In this document: positions 35,059 through 47,740 of the stretch, one piece after another
Layout: each line of letters starts with the position of its first letter
How positions within the stretch are numbered: the first letter of the stretch is position 1
Assembly (NCBI GenBank): GCA_014898415.1
Contig: RCTD01000017.1
Location: forward strand, 805,001 to 869,000
Direction of reading: 5' to 3'
DNA length: 64,000 bases
From: Stromatinia cepivora
Taxonomy: Eukaryota; Ascomycota; Leotiomycetes; Helotiales; Sclerotiniaceae
Notes under the pieces: model-generated
Seen by the model: only the letters and a program-made list of their open reading frames with translations
Databases searched by the model: none
What the model was told of the DNA's origin: nothing
Made by a program: the position numbers and the translations under genes

Positions 35059-37488
35059 ATTATGTGCTGTTGAGCAGTATTCTCCGTGAATGAGTTCCTT
35101 CTCTTTTCTTGTCTTTTTGAAACATAAAAGAGATAATACGAATAGTTATAGGAAAGAAGCATAAAGTATGTGAATTGGTTAAGTATCAGTGCTGAAACAA
35201 TAGCTTTATGTCAAAGAATGAGTGGTAGCAAAGTAGAGCCGTAGCAAAAGTAGCCGTTGGTTCATCATGGAACAAGTCCACAAGCATTTAACAGTGTATG
35301 TATTAATAGCAATGGTGTTTCGCTACCTATCAGTAGACCAACGCCTCGAGTTGGTGAGCGGTTTTGTTGGCTTCATATTGTAGTACTAGGTACTTCATAA
35401 ACGGAGGTTCGAGTAAGGGAAGTTCGACATGGGTGAGGTAGTTTTCAAAATGTTTGGGGATTTGCCTAATAAGAGGGATGAACTAAAAATCTTTGACCTT
35501 ATAATTCATTGGCTTGGAAGATTCTGCACGGATGGGATCTCCAAGAAAGCATCTGAAAATGGCGGTGGAACGCCGCCAAAGCCTTTACCCAATTAAGCAA
35601 CTTCCGACTAGAGCTTTGGAGATGGGAACGTCTGAAATGACGGTGGAACACCAAGACCCCTCATATTAACAACCTAATAATTATTTGGAATAGCATTTCA
35701 ATCCTTTATTTATAAAATTGAGCTTTGGCCCTAGAGGCCCTATAATTCTAGTGGTTGAAGGCCTAAAAAAAATAGTCTGCAGAGTGGAGAAAAAGCTTTT
35801 AGATTTCCGATGAAAAAATCGTACGATCTCGGTCAAAATAAGTAAATTACCTGATTCAGAAATGGTCTAAGCACCGGCAGTCAAAAATTCGCCAATTCCA
35901 TTCCATGTGGAAATTTGATGATGGCGCGAGCCGATGCAGTCAGTACCCATACTCCGTACACAATCGGTCAACGAAGGTCCCTTAATATAACTTGAACTAT
36001 CTCTGGTCAGTTATATCACAATCCAGCAGGTTTTTGGACCGTCGCTGTTCTATCTCCCCAGAATATTGGTCAGCCCACTCATTACTATTGCAGATCGATA
36101 GTTTGATCGCTATAAAATGGGTCTACAAGTGGAAGGAGGAGTACATCAAGTTCCCCATGCGTGCGCTCCTTCGGCACATCTCCTCATTTCTCAAATAGCA
36201 TGTAAAAGGTAGAATGCATGCTAGATATCCAAGGGCGCATAGAACTATGTTATCACCTTGCAAGCCCGGGAAATTACCTTCCAGCCAAGCAGTTGTCTTA
36301 GGGTCCTTTCGCGTGTGATGTGAGCTAGGGACCATCGTACGACATGGCTACTTTGCTTTATCAATGAATATTTCGATTCTGGACACACCTAGAGCTTGTC
36401 TGAAAAGGTCCCAAGGCACCGTTCGATCATTTTTTGACCAGTGAAAGCTCTACAGTGTCAAGTGACGGCGTTCGGGAAGTGAGTAAATGGTTGAGTTTGA
36501 TCATGATCCCAGCTTATGTAGTGCGCTAAGAGGTTAGAGGGTGATGGGCAATGGATTTTCATTATACCATGTATGCTGGTTCTCTGCAGAAGCTTGTATT
36601 GACAACTTATCACAACTGGGAAATAGTAGGAGCCGAAGATGGCAAATGGCAAGCGCTTTCAATAATTACTCCGGGGAAATTCGTATTCCATCGGTGCACT
36701 TATCACATATTACTAATATGGCGATGCTATAAAAGATATGCACTGGTTGAAGGCTGTGAAGGGATGTTTCTATGCTGGGAGTAAAGATATAAAGGGAGAT
36801 GAACTACCGTGGTTTCAATCACTATCTTCACCATTTCATTTCGTTCCATCACTACGACGGAAGCATTTCAACAAATTCTATCTCAAAATGAAGACAACGC
36901 TCCGTCAGCATGGCAACTCTTCACATTATATTCAATTCCGCACCAATTACTAGTGAACTCTATTGTTCATCATAGGCCCAGAGAATACAGAGGCGGAAAG
37001 TTCTAGACCCAATAACCTTTTAGCCCGCACCAATCCCACAAACGTTATATACTCTCGTCAAGAATAGGTTGACGGCAAGATCGGTGAGCTTCTTTACTTC
37101 CATTTTGGTCTTGATCTAGGAGGTGCTGATGTGGTACCGAAAAAGTTCGAAAATCAAAACACGTCAAGAGGAGGCTAATGAAGACACCGGTGAATTATAA
37201 ATGGGCTTTTGACATCATTACATCGCTTGCTGGATCTCTTAATATCCTCTCAACATTTTCGTCATTTTACTGTCATTATGTCCAGAACCTTACAATAGAG
37301 CTCGGATTCTGTTGGGCCCACTACTTGATAAGTTCATCATTTTCGTCACCGAGTATACAATTATCACATAAGAGCACATTTCAAAAACAAGAAGCGTTTT
37401 GCTATTGATTAATTATATTATTTATTGAGTCAAGTCTATCTTACGAACCTTTCATCCCACAATGCCTCACCTAGGGCCCGCCTGGGAA
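35059..37488. other. 2.4-kb intergenic region, no gene seen
   Basis: 35059-35400 is upstream of the AIFM2-like gene. Frames of 60-77 codons at 35992-36198, 36123-36335, 36541-36953 and 37178-37408 overlap one another in several phases and have no recognisable motif. No tandem repeats or element ends were found by eye. Confidence 0.5.
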
Positions 37489-38115
37489 CTACTGAGCATC
37501 AGGTCTTCGGTTGACAGGTCCATCAGGAAGACGACGTCTTTCATCTGGTTGCCTTGGTCTACCCTGTACAAGTCGTGTATCCATATTTAGTATAGGCTGA
37601 GGATGATTATTCGGCATACTGAGTACCTCTCGCAAGCTTGGGAGTTGAGGAACCGGCAGTCTAATATATGGAGGCGCTGGAGTTCCATTACCTGGCTCAA
37701 TATTCGCAGGAGGTTCAGGATCCGGCAGTCTAGCATATGGAGGTGGTGGTGTCCCGTTATCAGCCTCAATATTTGGAGGAAGTTCAGGTCGCTCATTAAG
37801 TACAAACCCCACCCCCATCCTCTCCGCATCCACACCACCCTCTCTAGCACCAGGATCCGCATTCCGCATCGGGAAACGCCTAACGCTCAACCACTGTCTA
37901 CAAAACCTACCTGTATTCGACACCGTATACCGTCTAGCGGGCCACGGATCGTCATCAAAAAGATCACCTCCTTCGAGATGTCTTGGTGCTTCGGCAATCA
38001 TGGCATGGATTACTCTGGGCCATGCATTGTACGGGGCATATCGATTTGCCACGATTCTGTGGATGGCACAGAGATGGAGGAGGTATGCCTTTTCGCTGGA
38101 TGTGTAGCTTGACAT
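37489..38115 (-). CDS. HLPGG/DPWP-domain protein with two Pro-rich repeats
   Basis: Third member of the unnamed family, 208 residues, single exon. Residues 3-63 carry the domain: YTSSEKAYLLHLCAIH, W32-PRVI, HLEGGD and DPWPARR, with DPWP at 56-59; HLEGG replaces HLPGG. Two tandem repeats of about 22 residues follow at 114-135 and 138-159, each NIE-x-x-NGTP-x-PPY-x-RLP, then a Pro/Arg-rich tail with RRLPDG, which echoes the LPDG units of the paralogue at 17263-18201. The ATG at 38115 aligns the domain with its paralogues to within a residue. It lies 19 kb from the other two with unrelated genes between, so the family was dispersed or rearranged locally. Function unknown. Confidence 0.75.
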   Translation of the reverse strand: MSSYTSSEKAYLLHLCAIHRIVANRYAPYNAWPRVIHAMIAEAPRHLEGGDLFDDDPWPARRYTVSNTGRFCRQWLSVRRFPMRNADPGAREGGVDAERMGVGFVLNERPELPPNIEADNGTPPPPYARLPDPEPPANIEPGNGTPAPPYIRLPVPQLPSLREVLSMPNNHPQPILNMDTRLVQGRPRQPDERRRLPDGPVNRRPDAQ

Positions 38116-39483
38116 GTTTGTGGGTGTTTGTTTCGAAAGTCGGGTTTCCGATGTTTTTACTAGAAATCTAGTAGTTATGAAGTATGCGTGGGTTTGTTAT
38201 GTGTTAGTTTAAAAGATCCAGACTTTGGGGAAGTTGACTTTGAATTGAGATGGCTGGATATTTATATGTGCGGAAAAGTCATTGTTTCCGCACCTGTTCT
38301 GCTGCCGTGTATTGTATTCATCGGGTCATTTCGGGTCTCTCCAGAACAACAGCCACTCCCTCAAAACTCAGTAAATAACGGCATTGTTCACCAATCCGTC
38401 TGGACAGAACAGGTATTTCAGATTTTTAGTGGTGCCTGTCTTGGTAAGGACTTAAAATTCTCTCCATTTCAAACTATGGTGAATCGGAGTAAAACCAGTA
38501 GACTTCTCTTCTATTTATCCTCTTTTCTTTCTCGCTGTGGTCACCAATTCATTCCTATATCCTCCTCAAATCTTTCTCCCACAGTCTCCCCCCATGCGCC
38601 ATCACCTCCCATCCACATCCACGATTGCTACGCACTAAAAGCGTCTTCATATCTCCGTCTTCACACTCATCCCCCATGCTGTATTCAAAGCTGAACTGTT
38701 CTCTTTCTGTCCAGAAGTGCAAGAATTATCCTTCATTCGTCGTCGATGTTGCATAGAGAGTTGAGTTGAGCTGGACTGGACAGTAAGCAAGCACTTAGTT
38801 TTAAGGTGAAAATTGCAGAATATCTTCGAGATCTGAGACTTAAAGGTTTGGAAAAATTTGCGAGTTGTGGATCAAAGAATTTAATTCTACATTGATAAAT
38901 AGCTTCATTGCAATACTGTGTATCGTGCATTGAAAATTCTTGTACGCAAAGCAAATTTATATCCCCCCTTCTTCATTGTTTAATGGATTCTTTTATTCAT
39001 TCCACAAGCTTGAGGAATAAAACGTTCCTAGCAATGAAATCTTTCTATTCACTTCACTTCCATTTCTCTTCATTGGCGCTAAGGTGGCAGTAATTATTCA
39101 CTTTCATCTTCTATTTTCGTCACAAGTACGAATTCTAGAATTATCCCTACCATACTTTTTTTTTATCTTTCTTTCGGGATTATTCACAAACTCTGCCGTG
39201 GCAACATAACCTGCCTACATCAAAGATATTTAATACCTTAAATCCATCCCCCTGATACTCCACAGTTACGGCACTCATTGTTTCCTAATCAAATATTGCA
39301 ACTTTCCAACATCTCAACCTCTCAACCTCTCAACCTCTCAACCTCTCAAGACAGAATTCGTACCCTTGGAACGACGAAAATTCATCACGCCTGGAGGATC
39401 TCTCAACCAGTTTCGATCAACCCGTCAACATTCACGTTCGAGAAGGAAACATCTGGCACTCAACATTGCCTAGACACTGAAAT
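38116..39483. other. intergenic, no firm gene
   Basis: A 168-codon plus-strand frame at 38188-38694 has no good start and a low-complexity Ser/Pro/His end; not called. 39296-39349 is a short (TCTCAACC)n repeat, five copies, followed by sequence that is probably the leader of the 2EXR gene. Confidence 0.5.
39311..39349. repeat. 8-bp tandem repeat (TCTCAACC)n
   Basis: Five near-perfect copies about 140 bp before the proposed start codon of the 2EXR gene, so probably in its leader or promoter. Confidence 0.85.
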
Positions 39484-40677
39484 ATGGACTTAAGGGACTT
39501 GCAACGTATTAGTTTCATTTAATTCCAACCGGAACTTCTTTGTGTTAACTTCTAAACAGGTGCAACTACACTTTCTAACTCGGCGTTCTACATCAAACAT
39601 TTCTCTAATGAAAACGTCCAACCAATCCGCAGCACCTCACACGAGTTGTCCCTCACAATTGAGAAAGATGTGTCTACCTTCCCCAAATTCGAGTGTCTTC
39701 CTCTCGAGCTGCAGGGAATGGTGTTTAACGAAGCCATCCCTGATCGCAAATCACCAATAGTCGATTTCTTCTTCGAGATTTCTAGGAACCCCGAAAAATT
39801 TCAGCTTGAAATCAAGACTGAGATACCTGCAGCAACCCACTTGCTGCCGTTTTTGAACGCTTGTGACACTTCAAGGAAAGAGGTTTATCGACGAATGAAA
39901 CATGTCAAAATTTCAGGACCACCAAGCAATCAAGGCTTCATTATACACAGGACTGACGAGGGGATACCGATCCGCTATTTCTGGAAAGCAGGGGAGCCCA
40001 CCGGTCAAACCTACATCGACCCTGTGAGAGAAACCCTAATGCTCAATATCCCAGATCTTTTGAGACTTTACCGTTACGGAGGCAGCATAGATTTCTCAAA
40101 GATCAATCGCATTGCACTGACCGCTTTTGGGACCGACCTCTTCGAAGATAGTCTGCCTAATCAGAAAATATACGAGAAGATTCTAGAGCTTATCCGTCGA
40201 ATATGTCCCGACATTACGGTCTTCCAAATGGTGACAATGCTCGCAGCCAACTACTATTACCGCGAGCCAAAGTCTGAGAAGGAATCGGAGTACCAAATAC
40301 TGGACCTTGATCCAGAGATGTGGCATGCGGATTACCGGGATCAGTATGACGAAATAATTAAGGGGGGACACAGGGATAACATTAAACATGTTCTTGATGG
40401 GGCGAAGGAAATGGCAGATTGTTTTCTCGGATATCTGGCCCTCCTCAAAAGATCAGGACGCGGAAAATGTTTGAAATTCTGGGAGAAAGTCAAGTATACA
40501 GCTGCGTTACATTGCACGTTTGATGACGATGCGGGGTGGAAAGCATTGGGAAAGAGTGCGCCTGCGCCTAGGCTTTATCTTTTGGCATTGGATGCGTGGA
40601 TACCGGCTAATGTGGATGGAACACCGTTGAACAAATATAAGGGACTTGCGCAGATCTTTGAGGGAGCTCCTTGGTAA
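39484..40677 (+). CDS. 2EXR-domain protein, tiny first exon inferred
   Basis: Fungal 2EXR-family protein; the family is expanded in filamentous ascomycetes and has no known activity. The N-terminal signature is STFPKFECLPLELQGMVFNEAIPD: F-x-x-F-x-x-LP-x-EL followed by a helix. The long frame reaches back past this motif to a splice acceptor (TTCTAAACAG, ending 39559) but contains no ATG before the motif; the first in-frame Met lies inside it. A 22-bp exon, ATG at 39484 to 39505, followed by a 54-bp intron (GTATTA...CAG with a GTTAAC branch-like site), restores the frame and gives MDLRDLQRATTL and 379 residues. The donor is weak, so the start remains inferred. The rest is a mixed alpha/beta region ending in LNKYKGLAQIFEGAPW. 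No membrane segments. Confidence 0.8.
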
Positions 40678-42740
40678 TGTGGAATATAGACTATAGGCGT
40701 TTGTTATGGGCCTATAATAGGTGGATATCTGGTGAGGAATAAGCCCGGATAATATGCGGATCACAGAGAAAGAAAGGTAGTCTAGAGTGGATAGTTGGCA
40801 TTAGTTAGCTTATTGCAATGCACATCTTTTCGCAAAGCACTTCCCAAAATTGGCATTTATCTGACGCAAAATGACTTCTAATCATCGCTCTAAGTGTATA
40901 TCGATATAACATAATACTTCAGTATACTCCAGAATAACCATAACATAGCACCTTTTCCTACAGGACCATTTGAAAGTTATTGTCAACAATGGAGAACCAT
41001 AGTAATCCCTAGCCGCTCCTCCTGAAATTTTTTGAAATAACTTAATGGATATTCATCTATTTCATAGTGATAAATAACTCTTTTGCTTATACCAAATCAC
41101 ACACAGGAAACTATTTATCACCCACTCACGAACAATCAAAACCACGTTAATTTCCATATATAAAACACAGACGGATGACAAAAGGATCAGCTAACTTCCC
41201 CACCTTTCATTTGCAACATTAGAATCATTATCAGACTTCTAAATGATACTTAAGCCCCGCATACATGGCAAGAATAGCATCTCTAATCAATACTGAGAAA
41301 TACAATACCTAGTAGTTTCGATTTCAATCTCCAGGTTTTAGTTTTTAGCGAAACATTCACGTGATGATTAATACAATTCTTTTGATATTTCTACAAGACT
41401 GTAATCTAATAGGGATATGTTAGAATTCAAATATTCCAGTTAATTTCTGAGATTTTGGTTGTTTTATTTCTGTTTTATTTCTATTTTATTGAAAGGTACG
41501 GAAAAGGGGAAGGTACATCTTTAAGTACTTCTAGAAAGTATTGAAATTATTTTAGATGTTATGATCACGGTGCAGTTAACTCTTGAGGGATCTTGAGAAC
41601 ACTTTACCACCGCTATAGGATTTTTAGAATTGATATCGGAATATTTATATCTACTTTTAAATTTTGAGAATTTCAATTTTGAGATTTAATTTTATTCGGG
41701 GTGATTTTCTATTTTCAAAGGTAATCAATCTTACATTGATTATTTGGAAATATATTTTAATAGATGTACTTGAAACGATATCTTCTTAAAAATATTTTCA
41801 GTTATAAAGTCTTGCTATTATAGCTTAATAGAATAGATAATCAATAATTGAGTGGTTTTCCAGTCAAGCTTATATACATTCACTACGCTTTTGCGGGATA
41901 ATATCTGATAGGTACAACGTGACTTACACTTACAGTTCACTAGGATTATTTATGAATTCCAGCACGTGCCTTTACTTTCAGCCTGGAATAGTTCTCTACT
42001 CCAGCTCACTGTAAGGCATAACCGTATCTCCAATCTTCTCAATTGGATTATCTTAAAGCCTAGAAGGATGACCTACCACCATATCAGAGGCTTGATTTGC
42101 AGTGCTCTGGATATAGCTCTCCTGTTTTTAGCTCGAGCACCCCCTAATTACCTCAACGGTCGTTCGAAGAATTTATCTTGCTTATATCTGAATATCTTCG
42201 CTTTTCCCCTGCCTTTCCGCAGGTATTTTTTATCCACGTATCGAACTGTATGTCCTGATTGTCACGGTTTATTTGGGTTATTATCTATTATCTGTCTCCC
42301 GCCTAGCGCACTCTTTTCCGGGATTAGGGTAAATTCCAAATCATTCCTAGCTCGACCAATGAAAGGAGGCCGGTTACATACTTTAACGGTCCGCATTGTT
42401 GATCAAATTCTCCCTCCAGTCAGGTTCAATCTCTGACATATTCCATATATGAAACTTTTAATCATTCAATCAGATAGCGGCGATAGTGAGGTTGATGCAT
42501 CTGAAACAGGGTATATCCCGGGTGCGTGGGGGAAGCACCAAAAAGCTACCCCTCACTTAGGTCATGAGTTATGGACTTATTTATTTGTAGGATTCCCAAC
42601 ATAATTCTTCTTTTCCCATCATCTTTTGCTGAAGCTCTTCATTCACTTACTAAACAATTGTTCGTGTCATCTTCTTTCTACTTGGAACAATACTGACTTT
42701 ATTTTTATGTGTATTAGCAAACGACAACAAGTACAAAGTA
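40678..42740. other. 2-kb intergenic region, no gene seen
   Basis: AT-rich, especially 41330-41900. A 156-codon plus-strand frame (41966-42436) lacks an ATG near its start and any motif. The right part belongs to the THI4 promoter; I cannot name a specific element. Confidence 0.5.
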
Positions 42741-42827
42741 CAACTCACTTCCAACCGTTGGAAGTCATGTAGTCCCCAGCATGGACATTATCCGCCTGCG
42801 GATCAAGGTAGATCATCAATTGTATAA

Positions 42828-43033
42828 GTAACTCTCGCATGAACCGGTGTTCGATCCTACGAATCGTCAGCTTGTCTTTCATTTACCATCTTATTGAGTA
42901 GGATGAAATGAGAGTACCGCTGATGAGGGGTCGTTCTGAGATTATACGGTTATATGAACTTGATCTGGATAATACCAGCGAAAGGATCATGCTCTTCCAT
43001 TCCGTCCTCATGGACGTCACTAATCTCTCGCAG
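42828..43033 (+). other. probable THI4 leader intron containing the riboswitch
   Basis: A good acceptor (CTAATCTCTCGCAG) ends at 43033, 27 bases before the start codon. Candidate donors are GTAACT at 42828 and GTAGAT at 42808, both upstream of the aptamer; alternatives nearer the aptamer may exist. In other filamentous fungi THI4 and NMT1 riboswitches sit in such introns and control donor choice. If the intron is kept, several upstream ATGs (near 42839, 42903 and 42908) would precede the THI4 start and block its translation. Exact donor is inferred. Confidence 0.55.
42919..42991 (+). promoter_or_regulatory. TPP riboswitch aptamer
   Basis: Contains the two invariant arms of the thiamin pyrophosphate aptamer in order and spacing: TTCTGAGATTATACGG (with the CTGAGA pyrimidine-sensing loop, 42936-42941) and GAACTTGATCTGGATAATACCAGCGAAAGGA, closed by a short P1 (ATGA with TCAT). 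Its place, about 70 bases before the THI4 start and inside a probable leader intron, matches the known fungal arrangement in which TPP binding changes splicing and lowers expression. Confidence 0.93.
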
Positions 43034-43042
43034 GTAAATTAA

Positions 43043-44338
<1,296 letters not shown>

Positions 44339-46317
44339 GCCTGCGTATTGCGTATTGCGTGTGTTGGGAAGAATACACATCTCAGTCGATACACGGAGAC
44401 TACCAAAGTACATGAATTAAATAGCACAACGAATATGATTATTTACTTTAACTCGTCTAAAACATCTTTCAAAGTGCATTTACAATATAAAATTTCCTAA
44501 GTTGAGCTCCAGTGTCCCAAAGCTGTTAATGAGGATATTTCCAATTTCCCGAAGAACCTTCAAAATGTCTGCAAATAATAACACATTTTCTCACCATCAA
44601 CAATCCCCAGCCATTCCTCAATCTCCCTCCTTAGTCCTAATTCCTTAAATATAACCTTGCATATCAAAAAACCACACAAGTTCCACATGGCGATACTTCG
44701 CATCCCTCAAAACCTCCGCCAAAAGTTTCGATCCCGAAAATAATGCTTGCTTTAAGTTAAGCCATCAATTCCCCTAGCCATCCACGAGGATTTCCACCCA
44801 GTCCTCGTCCTGTTTTGGGACATGAAACGATTGTACATAGATATTCGATATTCTTATCCAGGAAAAAGAGCAAATACCGAACTGACGTACCCCGCAATCG
44901 AGTACGTATTGGGAGTATCGTTGGTAGTAGCTCTGCGGCGTGATCAGGATGTGTAGTTTTTCTAACGGTGATGGAAGATCTTCTGGTTTGGGTACCTAGC
45001 TAGCTAAGGGTGAGAATAAATGGTAGCTGAATGGGAGATGCGTGTGTTCTACATACGGATGCTGGCTGGACGTTCCCCCTCTCATTTCTACCCTATCACG
45101 AGGAACTATACGTACCCTCACATCCGTTGCCGCACCTTAACTGGTATTACCATCTACCCCGTCATCAATCACAAAAATCTCTCCCCACCAACAACATAAC
45201 ATCTGCGAGAACTCGCCATTACTCCGGAACCGGATCTCAATAATCTCGTCACACTTTCTGAATCACGGAATCTTATTATCGTAGCTGATCTCATCCAATC
45301 CTCAGCGTAATCTGTGCATTAACTTCGCTACATTCGAATATTCCATCCTCCTCGATCTCGTAGAGTTGAAATTTAAAATCACTTGTTTCCACCGTGGCCA
45401 GCTTGGCGTTCGGTGTTAGTGGTTTGGAAGTTTTGATTCCTATGATTGGAGATATAGATCTTGTATACTAACACTGGTCTTGCGACCTTTGAACATAAGA
45501 TTACTTTTCTGCGCCTCAGTAAAATGGTTCCCCATGGACAAGACGAAATGTATCATAAACATGGCTTGGTGTAGCGACTTGTGTTCTGATATGTGCCATA
45601 ATGCCATTTAATCAACATTTTGAAGTTATCCACCGATTTGAGGAATGGTATATGATCAGGGAGATTCTGGGCCCTGGAAATGATTGGAGAGATGCTATAC
45701 TCGAACGTGTGCTGGGCATCTTTCTTTGGGTTGAGAGCCGTGGAGGATTTCGGGTTACAGGTGCGGATCTGCGCCGTCGTACGAGATATTTGTCGTTCTG
45801 GGATGCAGAGGGAGAGGAAACTATTAATGTGGAAGGATGTAGGAAATTGTTTAAAGAGATGCGCGTTTTAGAGCACCCCATATTGCAACCTCGAGAGCTA
45901 CCTCGTCTTTCTTTGCTCGTTGCTTTGATAATTCCCAGGAAGGAATGCTAGAAACGGATTGTGATCGGGATTCTCATTCTGCGGCATGACTTTGGGTAAT
46001 GAGGCACCTCTTGAGTCGAACATGTCATTCGTCGCACTTCACAGGTATGGTATGTATCCATACCCAAAAATGAGAAAACAAAATGAGACCCCTCTCAATG
46101 TCTCTTCACTATCCTTCCCCGAATAAATCGTATTCTCCCTCCTTCGATATTATTAACCAAATCACTTTGATATTTGCCTTCATAACATTTTTTTCTTTCC
46201 ACTTTCTAACTCATATTCGCTCTTGTCATTTTGCTTGATGTAGGTTCCGCCATTCTGCTGTAATTCCGGTTAAGAATGTCCCTTAGGATGAGATGCACCA
46301 ACAGAACGACCCATCAA
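44339..46317. other. 2-kb interval, one doubtful small frame
   Basis: Downstream of THI4. 44730-45300 contains PRPVLGHET in the plus strand near 44800-44830, faintly like the GHE motif of zinc alcohol dehydrogenases, but no other part of that family. A 116-codon frame lies at 45601-45951 (listed separately). The rest shows nothing. Confidence 0.45.
45601..45951 (+). CDS. possible small charged protein, doubtful
   Basis: Open frame of 116 codons with ATAATGCC start. The peptide is rich in Arg/Glu/Trp and looks globular (FEEWYMIREILGPGNDWRDA, WDAEGEETINVEGCRKLFKE), unlike the low-complexity frames elsewhere. No domain recognised, no signal peptide, and no flanking exon found. Its setting between a decayed interval and a pseudogene makes a gene remnant as likely as a gene. 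Confidence 0.25.
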   Translation: MPFNQHFEVIHRFEEWYMIREILGPGNDWRDAILERVLGIFLWVESRGGFRVTGADLRRRTRYLSFWDAEGEETINVEGCRKLFKEMRVLEHPILQPRELPRLSLLVALIIPRKEC

Positions 46318-47372
46318 TTAGGGGAAGAAGCGGTCGAAGAGTGGTTTGAAATGTGGGAGGGAGGCGCATACTACGCCGATATTGCATTCGATGCTCGACT
46401 AGATGGCACCGCCTGCATTGTCATCTAGATAGTTGTTAGACAAAAGCGTTCATGAGACTACCGATATAAAAAGGCAAGTACTCACAAGAAGGATTCTATG
46501 ATGCCTGAGCACCCTACGAACAATAAAGTCTGATCATCCCCATTACAAACACAAACCCACCCACCGCAAAAACAATCATATTTCTGCCTCTTCGGTATCT
46601 GAATTTGATACAACATTCTCATTGGTAAAATATAAATTATCAAATCCTGAAGAATATCTAAAACAGCATTGGCGTAAAACAAAGCATTAACTCCAACGCA
46701 ATGTCCTTTATTCGTGACAGTTTGTTCCCATGCCTCTGAAATTGGCGTACATTGAAAAATGGTCGTAATAACGAAGGAGAAAGATGTGAGTATCACAAAA
46801 GCCATTACACCCCAGATCATGGTTCGAAGTACTTTGGAAGTAGCCAAACGAAGTACAGGATGAGGATGGTTACTTTGGTGACAGCGACGCAGATGAAATA
46901 GATGATCTCGCCGAAATAATAGAACTTGAATTCATGGTATTATAGCGGGAGAGTGACAGCCGTGCTTGCTAAATTTACCTCTAGAGACCCACTGAAGTTG
47001 GTACTTTCAGGCAAATCATATATATGTTGACCCAATCCAAATTCTACTTCTATTAAACAGGTCAGTCACATCCATGCGTCAAGGTCATTTTCCGCTCTCA
47101 AGAACGATAACATGATCCAAAAAGAAACAAAAGATACCACTCATATGTTTAGGAAAACTTCCGATTGATCGGATCAAGGTCAAAAGCTACAGGCAAAACC
47201 CAAGCAGCAAGTATACACCAGTCATCAGCTCCAATTCCATTTTTAATAAGCTTCAACGGGTCCACATTCTGGCCGCTACGACCAATGTAGTGATCACCAA
47301 CATTGCAGAACATACTCCCAATATCTGATCCACCTTGGAATCATGCAGTATATTGAAGTCTGCCGCCGACAT
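46318..47372 (-). pseudogene. PTH11-like / fungal rhodopsin-domain membrane protein, broken
   Basis: Recognisable seven-helix rhodopsin-domain protein, cut by several lesions. Fragments in order on the minus strand: MSAADFNILHDSKVDQILG with a first helix to ARMWTR (from 47372); a frame change, then KLIKNGIGADDWCILAAWVL; after a probable intron, VEFGLGQHIYDLP; after another, FKFYYFGEIIYFICVAVTK; a frame change, then ATSKVLRTMIWGVM through IFQCTPISEAWEQ and LPMRMLYQIQIPKRQK (46847-46590); a frame change, then MIVFAVGGFVFVMGMIRLY; and finally DDNAGGAI, a TAG in place of the expected Trp, SSIECNIGVVCASLPHFKPL to a stop at 46318. At least three frameshifts and one nonsense change are seen. Intact relatives are plasma-membrane receptors for surface or host cues. 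Confidence 0.85.
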
Positions 47373-47732
47373 TGAGATTTGACTGAGAAAAAAACAGGAA
47401 TGGAACTTTGAAGAGAATACAAGTAGTCAGTATTCTGAGGGGATGTATGCAGTTTTCATACAGGAAAAAGATGAGGTGAAAGGCCAGTTCTAATACCTAA
47501 TGTCAAGCGCTACGCAGCAATGTCACAAAAGACATGGTAGAAAAAAGATCAATAACTATCACTCTCGAAAGCAATTGTACAAGCCGATAATTTCACTTAT
47601 GCGAATCCTAAACAGGGTTATAGCTTTGCCTGTTGAGGAGATGAAAACATATCGAGATTCGTGTGCAGGATACAAAGGTCATACTCGTAGAATCTGGGAA
47701 TGTCACGGTACAGTTCGGGTCTAAAGGCATGT
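47373..47732. other. intergenic between pseudogene and hAT element
   Basis: A 74-codon frame at 47500-47724 is basic and motif-free and ends next to the transposon; not called. Nothing else seen. Confidence 0.5.
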
Positions 47733-47740
47733 GTTACAAT
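47733..47740. repeat. 8-bp target-site duplication, left copy
   Basis: GTTACAAT before the element, repeated exactly at 48292-48299. Confidence 0.88.

Noticed and set aside
38188..38694. 168-codon plus-strand frame
   Set aside because: No ATG in good context, low-complexity tail and no motif; lies in the promoter side of the gene at 37489-38115.
41966..42436. 156-codon plus-strand frame
   Set aside because: Opens on GTG, first ATG is 34 codons in, composition is intergenic and no domain is visible.
42751..42807. Two short perfect hairpins (ACTTCCAAC-type and ATCCGCCTGCGGAT) before the riboswitch
   Set aside because: Too short and without a known partner; not part of the TPP aptamer.
44780..45250. 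Zinc alcohol dehydrogenase relic (PRPVLGHET, then a Gly/Ser stretch)
   Set aside because: Only one short motif matches; no further catalytic or nucleotide-binding motif could be found.
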